From assembly GCA_964388665.1 (NCBI GenBank), contig CAYMBJ010000068.1:1-20156 (forward strand): a stretch of DNA of 20,156 nucleotides, given 5' to 3'. The position numbers were made by a program, and so were the translations under genes. Positions 7,947 through 15,210 of this stretch are shown one piece after another (position 1 is the first letter of the stretch; each line of letters opens with the position of its first letter). This DNA comes from CALCCV01 sp964388665 (lineage in GTDB: Bacteria > Bdellovibrionota > Bdellovibrionia > Bdellovibrionales > Bdellovibrionaceae). The notes under the pieces were generated by a model. That model worked only from the letters and a program-made list of their open reading frames with translations, was not told the DNA's origin and ran no database searches.

Positions 7947-8534
7947 ATGCGGTCGATTTTGGCATCAGTAGTCGTGTTATTGATTTTATCCACGTCGGTT
8001 TCCTTTGCTTCAGATCGGCCTGAACGCGTGATCTGTCAGGTGACTGATTCTGGTCGAAATTGGACGCCGCAGTTCTTTCACCTCAGCGTAGGCGCCGAGC
8101 CAGTTATCGTTGAGGGATATGAAAGAATGTTTTCTATTTCTCTGATTTCTGCAAACCCCAATAAATTATTGCTGAGTGTGTTGGATGCATCTGGTGCACA
8201 GACTCAAACTGAAGGTGTGCTGAGAGAAAATGGTGACCAACTGAAGTTATCGGTGGCTAATGTCATTTGGATTTGCGGCATTCAGCCCTCGTACCCAAGC
8301 CATCCCTCGTATCCAAGCCATCCCTCGTACCCGAGTCATCCCTCGTACCCAAGCCATCCCTCGTACCCAAGCCATCCCTCGTACCCGAGTCATCCCTCGT
8401 ACCCAAGTCATCCTTCGTACCCGAGTCATCCCTCGTACCCAAGCCATCCCTCGTACCCGAGCTGCCCTTCATACCCAAGCTATCCATCTTACCCCTTGCG
8501 GGACATGGTTGCTGAACTTTTCAATGCTCAATAA
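7947..8534 (+). CDS. Exported protein with C-terminal Pro/Ser/Tyr/His hexapeptide repeats
   Basis: This is a 195-residue protein of unknown function. AAGGAG lies 6 nt before the ATG. Residues 1-22 form a signal peptide (SFA-SDR). Residues 23-113 are a small domain with two cysteines (ICQV and IWICG) and no recognised family. Residues 114-185 are twelve hexapeptides: nine PSYPSH, then PSYPSC, PSYPSY and PSYPLR. The tail DMVAELFNAQ follows. The repeats put a Pro every three residues and a His or Tyr regularly, which suggests an extended, polyproline-like stalk or metal/surface-binding segment. Its TAA shares one base with the ATG of the following membrane protein gene (TAATG), so they may be co-translated. 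Confidence 0.75.
   Translation: MRSILASVVVLLILSTSVSFASDRPERVICQVTDSGRNWTPQFFHLSVGAEPVIVEGYERMFSISLISANPNKLLLSVLDASGAQTQTEGVLRENGDQLKLSVANVIWICGIQPSYPSHPSYPSHPSYPSHPSYPSHPSYPSHPSYPSHPSYPSHPSYPSHPSYPSHPSYPSCPSYPSYPSYPLRDMVAELFNAQ
8286..8501 (+). repeat. Coding tandem repeat, 18-bp unit, 12 copies
   Basis: There are twelve contiguous 18-bp units with consensus CCCTCGTACCCAAGCCAT. Two main versions exist, ending CCAAGCCAT or CCGAGTCAT. The first six units follow an A-A-B, A-A-B order, which gives a 54-bp higher-order period, and later units alternate. Units 10-12 are decayed (PSYPSC, PSYPSY, PSYPLR). All six frames stay open because the unit is a multiple of three and lacks stops. Such arrays change copy number by slippage. 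Confidence 0.95.
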
Positions 8535-10255
8535 TGTTTCTCCGGGGAGCAAGGGCTAGATTCCTCGAACACCTTTATAGGATGCGCTTTCTGAAATGCC
8601 TCGTGAGGGATAACTGCATATTTCCCTTTCTCATTGCTGGCTATACTTTGCTCCCGTTGGCAAAAACAGTATGGTTAGCAGATCATTATACCGTTATCAA
8701 ATGGGTCATTGTTTACTTTGTATCTGCTGGTGCCTTTGTGGCCATAAGCCGGCGACTCGCAATTTACTTACCTAGCGGCAAGACGATGATTCTGGCTCTG
8801 CTTCTGGGCTTAATTAAGATCGCTCATGTTTCCATTAACCCCACTGCGGTTTCGCTCCTCAACTTCTATGAGAGCTTGATGTTTGTGGGATTGGTCATTT
8901 TCTTTTTTCAGAAAATTCAAAGGCCATCTCAAGTCGCAGATAGAATTATGGATGTGAAGTATCCTGCGCTTCTCGGCGCAGCCCTGGTAACGGTAGCTGC
9001 AATGTGGGATCTGTTTCACTGCAGGATTCAAGCAAACAATTTCAGTCAAGAATGCTTTGCGGGACGCTTTGGCAATATCAATATGTTAGCCGAGTACCTT
9101 ATCCTGCTAACGCCATTGATTGTGTATTATTTTATCAAGGCAGAAAGAAAGTCTGAAGTTTTGTCGCTAGGCCTCCTCCTTTCATGTCAGATTTTTGCCC
9201 TGTATTTTTCATACAGTCGGTCTGCGCTCTTAGGGCTTGCAATTTAGTTTCCCTTTTTGCTATTCCATCGTCTGCTCAATATGCGATTAAAAGTCGTTGT
9301 TTGCATTTGCATTTTGGCAGTTGGACTTGGGGAGATGGCGTGGAGTGATCGGACGAAGGGCGCTCTTGAGTCTGCAAAAACCGGCTCAACACAGTACAGG
9401 ATTGAGCTCTACTCTAAAAGCTTAGAGATGTTGTTGGCCAACCCAGCGGGCACGGGTTTGGGCTCCTATGAGTTTGGCTTTATCCCTTATAAATCTCACG
9501 GAGATCTTCCCACAACTGAAGGCATTGTCGATAAAACTCCCCATAGTGAATTGCTTCGGTGGGGTATCGAGAATGGATGGCTCTACATTATAATTCTCGT
9601 TATTTTTTGTTGGTGTTTGCTTTCTAATTTGTGGCGATTGCCAATTGAAAAAGCGCTGCGGCTGAGCATTGTTGGGAGTTTTTTGATTGCGCTGCCACAG
9701 ATTCTTTTTCAGTTTCCATTTGAAAATGCATTTCCTTTTTTTCACTTCAGTGGACTTTTGGCACTCACTTGCTCTGGGTCAAGAACCGTAAAGGTTCCAG
9801 CTAATAGAAGCTACTTGCTGTTTGGTGTCGCCTGCTTTTCTGTTGTGATTGGTTTTGGTTTTTTTCTGTCCAAATACAATGAGTTTAATTTTCAAAATCG
9901 AATCGATAAATTGGGTCTTGCCTGCAGCTTGTATCCGGCAAACTGGCACGCATGTACACGTGAAATCGAACTAGAAATCGACGCTCAACAGTACGATGCA
10001 GCTAAGGAAAACTTAAAAAAAGAGCTTCATCGACGACCATTTAATTTCTTAGCTCTTAAAAACTCGATAATACTACAGATGAAAACTCAGCAGAAGACAC
10101 CATGCCTTGAGCTTAGAGCCTACGATTGGCTTTTTGATGAAAACAGCTCGGTGCATTCCCTGACAGAATCCAATTGTGAGAATTCGCCGTTTAAAGATCG
10201 TGAGGGGCTTTTGCGCTTTTTCAATACTGATGTTCACCCTTTTGCCAAATGGTAG
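8534..10255 (+). pseudogene. O-antigen ligase/Wzy-type membrane protein interrupted by one in-frame amber codon
   Basis: The frame opens with an ATG at 8534, is stopped by TAG at 9245-9247, and resumes in the same frame from 9248 to a TAG at 10253-10255. Read through, it would have 573 residues. The N-terminal half has many hydrophobic helices and the typical FGNINMLAEYL and SYSRSALLGLA motifs. The second half carries the YRIELYSKSLEMLLANPAGTG and HSELLRWGIENG motifs of the large periplasmic loop of the WaaL/Wzy_C superfamily, more helices, then a cytoplasmic or periplasmic TPR-like tail (about 110 residues). The stop falls in a predicted transmembrane helix, so both halves alone are incomplete. 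Candidate causes are recent nonsense mutation, sequencing error, or read-through. If intact, it would join O-antigen or other glycan to a lipid or protein acceptor. Confidence 0.82.
9245..9247 (+). other. In-frame amber stop splitting the ligase-like gene
   Basis: The frame before (…ALLGLAI) and after (FPFLLFHRLL…) is the same and codes a continuous hydrophobic helix. A single base change, such as TTG to TAG (Leu) or CAG/AAG/TGG to TAG, explains the break with no frameshift. A TTG at 9257 could restart translation, but it has no Shine-Dalgarno site. Confidence 0.85.
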
Positions 10256-10280
10256 GAGCATTTTTAAAGTTTTGATTCGG

Positions 10281-11768
10281 CTATTTCTCACAGTACAGAA
10301 ATTCGCAGTGCACCTCAATCGAGGTTCTCTTCAGTTTGACTACAGGGCCCAGACCAAATTTCTCGGTGAGGAGCTTTTGCAGCTGGTTGCAACTCACTCT
10401 CAGCCGATGGTAGTCAGAATCCGTGCAATCCGGCCTTTCCCACATCAATAAACACAGTTTTTCGATGGGGTCGCCATTTTCTATTTTTGCTAAGCAGTCA
10501 ATGAGTTGCAGCAACGCGGGGCGAGTCTCCAAATTGATTTCTTTGCTGTCATAGGTGAGTCGACTTCCGACAATTTGCAGCGATAAGGGCTTTTTTGATG
10601 CTTCGTTGCGCCAGTCTGATGCATCACCTGGGGTGGCGTCAAATTTTCGCCAAACTCTGCGAGACTGGGGAGAAAGGGAGTCGAGAAGTAGGCTCATTTG
10701 TCTGCGAAACAGCGGAGCAACATGAGGAAAGCGACGCGATACAATGCTATGCACACGCAATTGCGAAGCTGTGGTCATTAACGGCAAGAGCTCGATGAGA
10801 AGGTGTTCAATTGGCGTTTCGTTTTTTGTGATGGACCCAAGGGCATCACCATGTGAAGGTAAAGGAGTGCTTGACTCATTCGAGGCATTGGCGCCGGACG
10901 CCAAGCTGGTGATTGAGTCAGCAATGACTTGCAAACTGAATTCAAATTTATCAAGTGGTTTGGGTCGACTTTCTATCGCTTGCAGTTGATACAACGATTT
11001 AGAAATTTCACTTTCGCCGTCATAGGTCAAAACCAAGTCCATAAGGTCAAAGTAGACCAGAGACCGATCTTGCTCCAAAATTGCAGGTGATTGAAGGTAT
11101 CGGTTCAGGCGGGCGAGACTCCATTGAAGGCCACTCAATCGGTACTCGGCCAAAATCAGACTGTGCTGGCACTCGTTGAAGCAGATTTTAGAGAACTGAT
11201 CAGCGGAGATATCCAGAAGATCTTTGTAGAGTTTACCAAGGCCTTCTGCTTTTCCCTCACGACTTTTGAGTCTGAGCAGCTGTGTTTTGAGACGAATCTC
11301 TTTTGCAAAGCTTTGATCTTGGCGACAGAGCTCGAGTAGCTCGTTATATATTCCGATTGACTCCGCAACACTTCCATCCTCTTCATAAAATTTCGCGAGA
11401 TTTGTTTGAACTCGATACCTCGTATCAAAGCAGATACTGTCTTCGTGCTCTTTATAGAGGGTTTCGAGCCTGTGAAATACGTTGCGCCATTGGGCCTTGA
11501 GGTCTAACAAATAGAGGCAGCTGGCCAAATCTCCTAACAGACGTAGGTGACTTCCAAAATCCAGTAGTGTTTCTTCAAACACTTGGATTGCAGATTCGAG
11601 CTTTCCTTGATTCATCAACATTTGCCCGTGCAAGTGTCCGCAAATTCGATTGACTGTTTTGTCGGCTCCTTTGCAGGAGTTCAAAAACGATTCGGCCTCG
11701 TCCCAATTGTTGGTCTCGCAGAGCTGCCGAAAATTTTTTTCTATAAAGGTCACTCCCAGATCAAACAT
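10281..11768 (-). CDS. TPR-repeat protein with C-terminal winged-helix (OmpR/SARP-like) domain
   Basis: This is a cytoplasmic protein of 495 residues with no signal peptide or membrane segment. Residues 1-270 are mainly short helical hairpins with TPR spacing, for example around 45-75, 115-150 and 155-190. Residues 280-330 form a low-complexity Ser/Asn linker. Residues about 395-490 resemble an OmpR-type winged helix: a short beta start, an R-x-x-L-L-x-L-I-D helix, L-C-L-L-M-W, a recognition-like helix with RLRVSCNQLQKLL and a C-terminal hairpin. This order is the reverse of SARP/AfsR regulators, where DNA binding precedes TPR. Its ATG lies 2 nt after the stop of the exported protein gene upstream, so they form one unit. 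It could be a transcription factor that senses protein partners through TPRs. The winged-helix call is by pattern only. Confidence 0.6.
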   Translation of the reverse strand: MFDLGVTFIEKNFRQLCETNNWDEAESFLNSCKGADKTVNRICGHLHGQMLMNQGKLESAIQVFEETLLDFGSHLRLLGDLASCLYLLDLKAQWRNVFHRLETLYKEHEDSICFDTRYRVQTNLAKFYEEDGSVAESIGIYNELLELCRQDQSFAKEIRLKTQLLRLKSREGKAEGLGKLYKDLLDISADQFSKICFNECQHSLILAEYRLSGLQWSLARLNRYLQSPAILEQDRSLVYFDLMDLVLTYDGESEISKSLYQLQAIESRPKPLDKFEFSLQVIADSITSLASGANASNESSTPLPSHGDALGSITKNETPIEHLLIELLPLMTTASQLRVHSIVSRRFPHVAPLFRRQMSLLLDSLSPQSRRVWRKFDATPGDASDWRNEASKKPLSLQIVGSRLTYDSKEINLETRPALLQLIDCLAKIENGDPIEKLCLLMWERPDCTDSDYHRLRVSCNQLQKLLTEKFGLGPVVKLKRTSIEVHCEFLYCEK

Positions 11769-11770
11769 GT

Positions 11771-12964
11771 TTATCCGTCTCCACCAACTCGGGGTCTTGG
11801 CCCAGAGGCATTTCTAATCCATTCAGTTGAAAGCAAGGGTAAGGCCAGATACTGGCACATGCTAATTCGTTTTGACCTCGAATTTTTACCAGGATACCTG
11901 GCCTCTACATTGATATTTGCGAGTTGGTCCAATGAACTTCGCATTGCGGTCCGCATCTCTTCAAGCTCAGGAACCTCCAGCACTCCAGGCATCATCCGAT
12001 CATTTCGGCTGTCAATGCCAAATCGCCAATAGAAGGGCCAGAGATCTTCTCTCTCGCCAAGCTTTTGCACCAAGGCTTCACATTTGAATTTGTCATTGGC
12101 GGCTTCCACTGCCTCAGCTTGAATCGGTGAAATCGAATCAGGATCAATGTAACGGAGGAACATCGCTTCCACGGCAAAGCCGCGAATGGCAGTGAACGTA
12201 TTCTGCAATGGTGGAATCATAATATCGAACATGGCTCGATTGTCTGAGACATTATCATAATGAATTCCAAGTGCACCCGGGTTTGCAATGTACCAAGGAT
12301 AATTGCCTGACTTTTTATCCAAATAGACGGCATATTCATGTATCAGTAGGTTTCTTAAGGATGCGACGGAAAGATCAGTGTCACTAGAGATTAAAATTAC
12401 ATTTTCGGCGTCGAGCGTATAGCTGTCAAGACCTCTCATAAGGGGAGAATTTGTTTGAATGTAGTTGAGAGGCGCCAAGTAGGATTTTGATATCATAAAA
12501 TTGTCAGGCTGATTTGAATTGCAACCTGCAGCTTTTTTGGCCGCCTCCACCGTGGCTGAATCAAGACCGAGCAGCGCAAAGAGGCCTTGAATTTGGCACT
12601 GAAACAGCTCTTTAACGAGCTGTTTTCCTCGCATGGACTCAAAAATTTGTTTTGCGGCTTGATTCAGTCGCATATTGAAATCACGATCCTGATTCAGGCA
12701 TTTAAAGGTGACGGGATCTCCACCCGGCTGTGGTTTGGCCAGTTCGAGATGTGTGAGAACAAAGAAGCTTTGGGTGCAAGAGGTGTCAGAGCTTGGTTCT
12801 CGCGCCAAAGTGGTCGAGTAGGGATATGAGCTTGATACTAAATTCTTTGCCGATGTTGCCACTGAGCTTCCCATCAAAAGCCCAATGATTCCAAAAGCAC
12901 CAAAGACTGAAAAACTCAATTGCTTCAGAGTTCTCGCAGTAGGTTTTGAATCTAGATAAGCCAC
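11771..12964 (-). CDS. Signal-peptide or membrane-anchored protein of unknown function, degenerate zincin-like motif
   Basis: The protein has 397 residues. The GTG start (complement of 12962-12964) follows GAGGTG by 7 nt. Residues about 16-38 are hydrophobic (signal peptide or anchor), so the bulk is periplasmic. Residues 204-218 contain LLIHEYAVYLD. The helix LLxHExxxxLD resembles a zinc-metalloprotease HExxH helix, but the second His is Val (H209, E210, V213), so ordinary zincin activity is doubtful. Several cysteines are scattered (63, 89, 123, 148, 294, 370). No family is recognised. It is the first gene of a two-gene unit with the TPR/winged-helix protein and is divergent from the isonitrile operon. 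A link such as sensor plus regulator is possible but unproven. Confidence 0.6.
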   Translation of the reverse strand: MAYLDSKPTARTLKQLSFSVFGAFGIIGLLMGSSVATSAKNLVSSSYPYSTTLAREPSSDTSCTQSFFVLTHLELAKPQPGGDPVTFKCLNQDRDFNMRLNQAAKQIFESMRGKQLVKELFQCQIQGLFALLGLDSATVEAAKKAAGCNSNQPDNFMISKSYLAPLNYIQTNSPLMRGLDSYTLDAENVILISSDTDLSVASLRNLLIHEYAVYLDKKSGNYPWYIANPGALGIHYDNVSDNRAMFDIMIPPLQNTFTAIRGFAVEAMFLRYIDPDSISPIQAEAVEAANDKFKCEALVQKLGEREDLWPFYWRFGIDSRNDRMMPGVLEVPELEEMRTAMRSSLDQLANINVEARYPGKNSRSKRISMCQYLALPLLSTEWIRNASGPRPRVGGDG

Positions 12965-13055
12965 AGGTTACACCTCTTCAGAAAATTGCGTCAGTACATT
13001 TGTCTGTGTAGCAATTTCTGATCCAAAAAAAGGGTGGGGTCTGGCGTATTTAAAT

Positions 13056-13081
13056 TAGACAGCGATTGCTTTCGCTGTCTA
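13056..13081. promoter_or_regulatory. Perfect 10-bp inverted repeat between divergent genes
   Basis: TAGACAGCGA (13056-13065), a 6-nt loop TTGCTT, then TCGCTGTCTA (13072-13081), followed on the plus strand by TCTTTTTG. As RNA it would make a stable hairpin with a short U-tract, which looks like an intrinsic terminator or attenuator on the plus strand. As DNA it could be an operator for a dimeric regulator controlling the isonitrile operon (190 nt downstream) or the gene at 12964 (about 90 nt away). There is no plus-strand gene just upstream that would need a terminator. Confidence 0.5.
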
Positions 13082-13247
13082 TCTTTTTGACAGTTCACTA
13101 CTCAAGTTCACATTCAACTCTTGATTGGCCGTATATACTACCCAGAGACATCGTGGAGGGTTTTTATTATAAAATTGACCTATAACACTGATCGTATCTA
13201 TCTATTTTAATGTTTATCTGGATAGGCATAATAATGGTCCTCAGCTC

Positions 13248-13264
13248 GGAGGGGGTACCTATTG
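13248..13264 (+). promoter_or_regulatory. Strong ribosome binding site fixing a TTG start
   Basis: GGAGGGGG (13248-13255) is 6 nt before TTG (13262-13264). No ATG or GTG lies in frame nearby with comparable spacing, so the isonitrile synthase starts at this TTG. The same G-rich type of site (GAGGAGGGGG) precedes the small ORF at 17592. A consensus -35 TTGACA (13088-13093) and a -10-like TATACT (13134-13139) occur upstream but are not correctly spaced to each other, so no promoter is called. Confidence 0.7.
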
Positions 13265-14323
13265 GAAAATTCAGATTTGTTATTGGCCATTCAGTTAGAA
13301 CCTGAAAGCGGTCGCTTTGAAAGTGCTATAGAGAGAAACCCGAAGGAAGTAGGCTTAGAATCTCAATCCAGAAATGCCAGGAGAGTTTTAGAAAAGGTAT
13401 TGAAGTTTCGAAGAATGGTCAAAACGGAAGAATGTTGTGGGGCTTCATATTGTGAAAGTTGCAGTTCGCAGCACCTGCAAAAAATTACTTCGGCGATGAC
13501 CAATAAGATGCCCATCACATTTGTGCTCCCAGCCTTTCCGGGAAAATCGCCCAATCCAGCTAAGGTTCTTGGGGTGCTTCCTGACATGGCAGAACAGAAG
13601 GCCCTTCAGTTTTTAGACCACCTTTGTTTGCAAATTCAGTGCATTTATGAGCCGGGAGCGCAGATCAGCATCTGCTCTGATGGTCGCGTGTTCAGTGATG
13701 TCGTTGGCATTCCTGACTCTGACGTCACGGCCTACCAAAATGAGCTTGGACAAATGATAGAAAGGCTGAACCTCAAAAATGTTTCCGTCTTTAATTTGGA
13801 CGGCTTCTGTCAGGGTAAAAGTTTTGATCACATTCGCGGCGCGCTTATGCATGAGTACGGTCAGTCCATTGAGGTCCTTAGAGATCGAGTGCGCCGTGGC
13901 AGTCGCAATTCGTGTAATGCGGAGGACAGGGAAGCTCATCGCATGTACTGTGGAATTACGCGGTCTTTATTTGAAGATGCCCTGACTCCAGACCGATCAA
14001 AAAGTCGAACTGCGATTCAAAACTCCAGTCGGATTTTGGCTTACGAAGTGATCCGCAGAAGCAATGCTTGGAGTGAATTGATTCGCGATGTTTTTCCGAA
14101 TGCCGTGCGTCTCTCTATTCATCCGCAGGCTTGTGGATCAAAGAAATTGGGTATCCAGCTATTGGGAACTGAGACTTGGTTGACGCCATGGCATGGAGTT
14201 GCCGTTGAGACTGATGGTGAATTTGTCTTGATGAAGAGAGTGGAGGCTGAAAAGTTGAATGCCAAACTTATCAAAGACCATCAGGGGCGAGCCAGTCACT
14301 ACAAACTGCATATAAATAGTTGA
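13262..14323 (+). CDS. pvcA: PvcA/Dit1-family isonitrile (isocyanide) synthase
   Basis: The family converts the alpha-amino group of tyrosine or tryptophan to an isonitrile, with ribulose-5-phosphate supplying the carbon (PvcA, IsnA). The 353-residue length is close to the usual 320-340 plus a short N-terminal extension. Diagnostic blocks are the Cys cluster C58-C59-x4-C64-x2-C67, PAFPGKSPNPAKVLG (90-104), PDMAE (107-111), SDGRVFSD (139-146), RLSIHPQ (283-289) and TPWHGV (308-313), all in family order. TTG is the start, decided by the strong Shine-Dalgarno site. It is the first gene of a four-gene operon; its TGA nearly touches the PvcB-like gene. The preferred amino acid cannot be read with confidence from sequence. 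No key family motif appears lost, so it should be active. Confidence 0.93.
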   Translation: MENSDLLLAIQLEPESGRFESAIERNPKEVGLESQSRNARRVLEKVLKFRRMVKTEECCGASYCESCSSQHLQKITSAMTNKMPITFVLPAFPGKSPNPAKVLGVLPDMAEQKALQFLDHLCLQIQCIYEPGAQISICSDGRVFSDVVGIPDSDVTAYQNELGQMIERLNLKNVSVFNLDGFCQGKSFDHIRGALMHEYGQSIEVLRDRVRRGSRNSCNAEDREAHRMYCGITRSLFEDALTPDRSKSRTAIQNSSRILAYEVIRRSNAWSELIRDVFPNAVRLSIHPQACGSKKLGIQLLGTETWLTPWHGVAVETDGEFVLMKRVEAEKLNAKLIKDHQGRASHYKLHINS

Positions 14324-14349
14324 AACAAAGAATGGAAGGCGAAGCAGAA

Positions 14350-15210
14350 ATGAGAGCGAATATGACAAGAAAAACTGCGGCGAAGCTAAAGTATCTAAGT
14401 CCATTTGGCGCCTTGCTTGAAGCTTCGGAATCAGGCCAAAGTGTTTGTGACTTAGAAATCGACTCGCTTCGCAGTTTGTTTGACGAGAATCACTTACTTG
14501 TTATTAGAGGATTTAAAGACTTCTCTAGCAGGCAGGACCTCGTCGACTACTGCAGACTTTGGGGGGAAATTAGTCTTTGGCCTTTTGGTGAAGTTTTGGA
14601 ACTAGTGGAGCGACAGAATCCTGAAGATCATATCTTTGATCACAATTATGTTCCCTTGCACTGGGACGGAATGTATCGACCGCAAGTTCCGGAAATTCAA
14701 ATTTTTCACTGTGTTCGCGCTCCCGGAAAAGAGATGGGTGGGGAGACCACCTTTTCAAACACAGAACTGGTTCTAAAAAACGCGTCGATTGCTGAAAAGG
14801 ATCTGTGGTCTCGTGTCACGGGAATTTATGAAAGGAAGATGGAATATTATGAAAGTAAAACCATAGCTCCTGTTATTGCGGAGCACCCGACAAAAGGATT
14901 TCCAGTGATTCGCTACTGCGAGCCTCCTAAGGACAATGATCAAAGCTTTGTCAATCATCCGAATTTTGAGATTAGAGGAATCAGTGAGGTGGAGGTTCCG
15001 CAGTTTATGCATGGTCTTAGGAGTGCCCTGTATGCCCCTGCGAATTTTTATGCCCACAAGTGGCAGACTGGTGACGTGGTGATTTCAGACAACTATACGC
15101 TCTTGCATGGTCGCAATGCCTTTACCAGTGGTGAGCCAAGACATCTTCGTAGAGTGCATGTGCTGGGGAAGCCAGCGTTGAACAACCCGCACCTGGTGGC
15201 GCACGCGTGA
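14350..15210 (+). CDS. pvcB: PvcB-like Fe(II)/2-oxoglutarate-dependent oxygenase (TauD/TfdA superfamily)
   Basis: In known pathways PvcB/IsnB acts on the amino-acid isonitrile made by PvcA, either desaturating it or removing CO2 to give a vinyl isonitrile. Numbered from the TTG at 14320, the facial triad is H114-W115-D116 and H263 (LLHGRN). R278 in the LRRVHV segment is the likely 2-oxoglutarate carboxylate ligand. GGETTFSNTELVL around 140 is the usual TauD strand region. Start choice: ATG 14350 follows GGAAGG by 10 nt and gives 286 residues. TTG 14320, overlapping the previous TGA, and ATG 14332 are alternatives. Its TGA overlaps the GTG of the next gene. TauD-fold enzymes are diverse, so assignment as PvcB depends on direct adjacency to PvcA. 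Confidence 0.88.
   Translation: MRANMTRKTAAKLKYLSPFGALLEASESGQSVCDLEIDSLRSLFDENHLLVIRGFKDFSSRQDLVDYCRLWGEISLWPFGEVLELVERQNPEDHIFDHNYVPLHWDGMYRPQVPEIQIFHCVRAPGKEMGGETTFSNTELVLKNASIAEKDLWSRVTGIYERKMEYYESKTIAPVIAEHPTKGFPVIRYCEPPKDNDQSFVNHPNFEIRGISEVEVPQFMHGLRSALYAPANFYAHKWQTGDVVISDNYTLLHGRNAFTSGEPRHLRRVHVLGKPALNNPHLVAHA

Noticed and set aside
8286..8501. CRISPR array
   Set aside because: Units are contiguous and coding, with no unique spacers.
8247..8559. Open reading frames in all frames across the 18-bp repeat
   Set aside because: They are shadows of a stop-free repeat whose unit is a multiple of three; only the frame with a signal peptide and ribosome binding site is kept.
9257..10255. Independent gene starting at TTG 9257
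   Set aside because: It has no Shine-Dalgarno site, continues the same frame as the preceding ORF and lacks the N-terminal half of the ligase fold.
13088..13139. TTGACA with TATACT as promoter of the isonitrile operon
   Set aside because: The two elements are separated by 40 nt, far from the 16-18 nt needed.
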